From Eubacteriales bacterium (lineage in GTDB: Bacteria > Bacillota > Clostridia > UBA1381), in NCBI GenBank assembly GCA_018384175.1, contig JAHAZB010000017.1, positions 1 to 61,235 of the forward strand: 61,235 nucleotides of DNA, read 5' to 3'. Numbering within the stretch: position 1 is the stretch's first letter; each line of letters begins with the position of its first letter. Shown one piece after another: positions 59,049 through 61,235 of this stretch. The translations under genes were made by a program, and so were the position numbers. Under the pieces are notes generated by a model. It was given only the letters and a program-made list of their open reading frames with translations, made no database searches and was not told the origin of the DNA.

Positions 59049-60008
59049 TTAACCCTTTCTTACATGCAACATATACTTATAATTACCGCCGATTGTGTTC
59101 CCGTCTTTATCCTTTAAGCTATCCTTTATAAAGATATAGCACTCACCATCACTCCATACAGTTTTTGGCTTAACAGTGAGGATATTCCCATTCACACCGA
59201 TGTCAACATCTATTAAATCACCATTACCGAACGCATCATTTGTTGCAAAAATACTACTATATGCGCTGTTTGCTGAAATATCATTATCGAACTCAATCAC
59301 AACAGCTTTTGTGTTCTTCACATTGTAAGCTTTCCCTATTTCTGCAAAGTGATTTTCAGCATACTTTATATCTATCTCCATATCGTATTCCTGGCTCCAG
59401 TCAAAAGTAACAGCCTTCACTTTTACTGTCCCTTTTTCTTTAAGAGTCAGAACTCCGTTTTGGTCTATCGTTGCTGCTGTTCCAAACGCATACCATCTAA
59501 GTGCCTTTTCAGTTGTTTCTTCAGGATAGAATGTAGGAATTAACGCTACTGTTTTTCCTGTCTCAAAGACAGCTCCCTCTTCCGGTGCAATGGTTATCCT
59601 GTCAGCCTTGCATGTGTACCTTGTTACATTTACTGTTACTACATCTTTTTTTGCTGAACTGATTTTGGATATAGCATATATCTTACATGTTCCGATACCT
59701 ACTGCAGTTACAACTCCGTTATTATCGACTGTTGCAACAGTGCCGTCAGAAGAATGCCATCTGACGTTTGCATTTGCTTTTGTCGGATATGGTCTTACAG
59801 TCAGCTTCTGCGTTGTCTTTTCCATTATAGTTATTACATCTACAGGCTCGTTGTCCTTTAGTATGAACAACTTATACAGCGCAGCACCATAGTCCTCATC
59901 ATCAAAGTATTCATAGTATTCATCATCATACTCTATATACGCATATGTAGGTGAGCTGACAAGCACTGTTGATATGCAAATAAGTAAAATTAGCAATATT
60001 TTTTTCAT
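59049..60008 (-). CDS. secreted Big2 Ig-like protein, 319 aa
   Basis: Signal peptide 'ILLILLICISTVLVSSPTYA' followed by two Ig-like Big2 repeats: 'ANVRWHSSDGTVATVDNNGV' and a second with 'TAATIDQNGVLTLKEKGTVK'. A third, Big-like or cadherin-like fold ends the protein. These are extended surface domains. It overlaps the upstream secreted gene by four bases. Confidence 0.85.
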   Translation of the reverse strand: MKKILLILLICISTVLVSSPTYAYIEYDDEYYEYFDDEDYGAALYKLFILKDNEPVDVITIMEKTTQKLTVRPYPTKANANVRWHSSDGTVATVDNNGVVTAVGIGTCKIYAISKISSAKKDVVTVNVTRYTCKADRITIAPEEGAVFETGKTVALIPTFYPEETTEKALRWYAFGTAATIDQNGVLTLKEKGTVKVKAVTFDWSQEYDMEIDIKYAENHFAEIGKAYNVKNTKAVVIEFDNDISANSAYSSIFATNDAFGNGDLIDVDIGVNGNILTVKPKTVWSDGECYIFIKDSLKDKDGNTIGGNYKYMLHVRKG

Positions 60009-60661
60009 ATATAATCACGCTCCCATACAGAATCAATCTTTCCGTCTTTTAGCAAGAAGATTTTGAATTTATTATCTGTGTTTATGAAATTGTCAAGGCC
60101 TTTCATTCTTTCACAAAGCTTAATCCTTGTGTTATATGAGAGAATTTCTTTAGTAAGGGATTCAAGGCTTGTAATGTATATCCAGCTTGCATCGTCAGGA
60201 TTCTCATAAGTCTTTTTATAGCAAGAGTATCCGCCGACTAACGAAATATCTCTGTATATATTAAAATATATTACAGGCTCAAACCAAGTCTCATAACCAG
60301 CAAGACCCCCGAGTACCTTAAACTGATTAAAGCTGTTTTTAAGTCTTTTATCAGAAACAACACCAAGGCTCATATTTATTTTGCCGTTGTCAAGTTCTTC
60401 TATTGTCATAGGCTTTGAAAGCTCAGCGTAGAATCTGTCAATGTCCGATATGTCAACATATTCCTCCTGCTTCACAACAAATAACGATGCGTATTTGTCT
60501 GCGATACTCTTTAGGTATTCTTTATCGCTTTCGGTATCAATACCTCTTTCAGCTATTACTGAAGTATCAGGTGCAATACTCTTAATTCCAAAAGCACCTG
60601 CTGTACTTTGAAATGAAAGTAGTACAGCAAGTGCAACAACAATTATTTTTCGCATATTCAT
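60005..60661 (-). CDS. secreted protein of unknown function, 218 aa
   Basis: Signal peptide 'IIVVALAVLLSFQSTAGAFG' and a mixed helical/beta mature part without recognised motif. It has tight spacing with both neighbours (overlap of four bases downstream, seven bases upstream), so it is part of the surface operon. Function unknown. Confidence 0.7.
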   Translation of the reverse strand: MNMRKIIVVALAVLLSFQSTAGAFGIKSIAPDTSVIAERGIDTESDKEYLKSIADKYASLFVVKQEEYVDISDIDRFYAELSKPMTIEELDNGKINMSLGVVSDKRLKNSFNQFKVLGGLAGYETWFEPVIYFNIYRDISLVGGYSCYKKTYENPDDASWIYITSLESLTKEILSYNTRIKLCERMKGLDNFINTDNKFKIFLLKDGKIDSVWERDYI

Positions 60662-60668
60662 CCTCCGA

Positions 60669-61235
60669 TTAGTTTATAAAATCAAATATATCACTATTGA
60701 TACCCTTCTGCTTTTCGCGTCTTGTACCGATATAATATACATTTCCTGCTCTTGATTCTTCTACAGTTGTATTGCTGCCCTCAACTGTTGCATCAATTCC
60801 TGATGAACCTGCTCCTGCATCTGAGCTAAAGATGCGCTTGGTTGCAACAGATACATTACCTGCTATATCAGTATAGAGTGCAGTTACAGTCATATTATCA
60901 GCGGGGAAACTATCTGTGTAGTTTACATATCCGCTTATATCAACACCGTCTTTTACAACCTTATACTGCTTTTTGTACTTTGAACGAATAAAGCTGTTAT
61001 TAAGGCTTGGTGCCGTTGTTTCGTCCGGATATGTGATATCAACCAGACCGCTGCTTACATTTATTACCGGTGTGGGTGGCGCCGTCCTTTTTATAATCAC
61101 ATCACATACATTTATACTGTCGTGCGTCTTTATAACCTCACCATCATTCTTAATTTCTGAAATACTGATTAGCATATCATATACACCGTCAGGGAGCTTG
61201 TTGTCTGCCTCATCAATATACGGCATATTAAAGAC
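60669..61235 (-). CDS. surface protein with Ig-like C-terminal repeat, cut by window edge
   Basis: The frame is open to the right edge, so the N-terminus lies outside the window; the track's ATG at 61226 is probably internal. The visible part has an Ig-like domain ending 'TALYTDIAGNVSVATKRI' and a Gly/Ser/Glu-rich tail that ends in 'NSDIFDFIN'. It is probably a large extracellular protein at the beginning of this operon part. Confidence 0.7.
   Translation of the reverse strand, partial: VFNMPYIDEADNKLPDGVYDMLISISEIKNDGEVIKTHDSINVCDVIIKRTAPPTPVINVSSGLVDITYPDETTAPSLNNSFIRSKYKKQYKVVKDGVDISGYVNYTDSFPADNMTVTALYTDIAGNVSVATKRIFSSDAGAGSSGIDATVEGSNTTVEESRAGNVYYIGTRREKQKGINSDIFDFIN

Overview
The window looks like a large, low-GC plasmid or plasmid-like conjugative element from a Gram-positive anaerobe, probably a gut Clostridia member (Lachnospiraceae/Oscillospiraceae type). 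The reasons are strong GGAGG ribosome binding sites, TTGACA/TATAAT promoters, a RepA_N-type initiator, a Gram-positive type IV secretion set (PrgI, VirB4, VirD4/TraG, VirB6-like), and clostridial families such as DUF3848, DUF3789, DUF3006 and stalk-domain proteins. I saw no rRNA, tRNA, CRISPR array or chromosomal housekeeping operon. Almost every gene is on the minus strand; the exception is an IS256-family transposase tail at the left edge.

Reading in the direction of transcription (right to left): (1) 61.2-55.2 kb is a run of secreted and membrane proteins with a full-size prepilin peptidase and a TadE-like pseudopilin. (2) 55.0-42.5 kb, from a consensus promoter at about 55.05 kb, encodes cell-wall proteins and a type IV secretion system, interrupted by a self-contained RelE/HigB-HigA-like toxin-antitoxin unit. 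(3) 42.5-37.9 kb holds the VirD4 coupling protein, a RepA_N initiator whose own coding sequence carries 23-bp iterons (a likely origin), and an S1-domain protein. (4) 37.9-34.3 kb has a small serine recombinase next to a 164-bp segment bounded by perfect 19-bp inverted repeats. The segment contains a consensus promoter, so it looks like an invertible promoter for a surface MBL-fold hydrolase operon. (5) 34.3-23.9 kb is an operon for DNA metabolism: helicase, sliding clamp, MoxR ATPase, SSB and VWA protein. (6) 23.7-15.9 kb is a polymorphic-toxin island: a secreted 1842-residue RHS toxin, a putative immunity protein and secreted companions. (7) 15.6 kb encodes an HU protein. (8) 15.0-0.4 kb is a second long maintenance operon: a sigma-like protein, a JAMM protease-like protein plus E1/ThiF-like enzyme (PRTRC-like pair), a DNA methyltransferase, Rad52, a Rad50-like ATPase, a DnaG-like primase and many unknowns.

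The most unusual features are two. Operons (5) and (8) both begin with the same 184-bp promoter-plus-leader cassette, about 95% identical without gaps. It encodes a well-folded RNA with pair-preserving substitutions, followed in each case by a different-sequence terminator-like hairpin before the first gene. This suggests shared attenuation or processive antitermination control of the two long operons. The second is the putative phase-variable promoter at 36.9-37.05 kb, which in the orientation seen points away from the surface operon.

All family assignments come from motif recognition by eye, without database searches.
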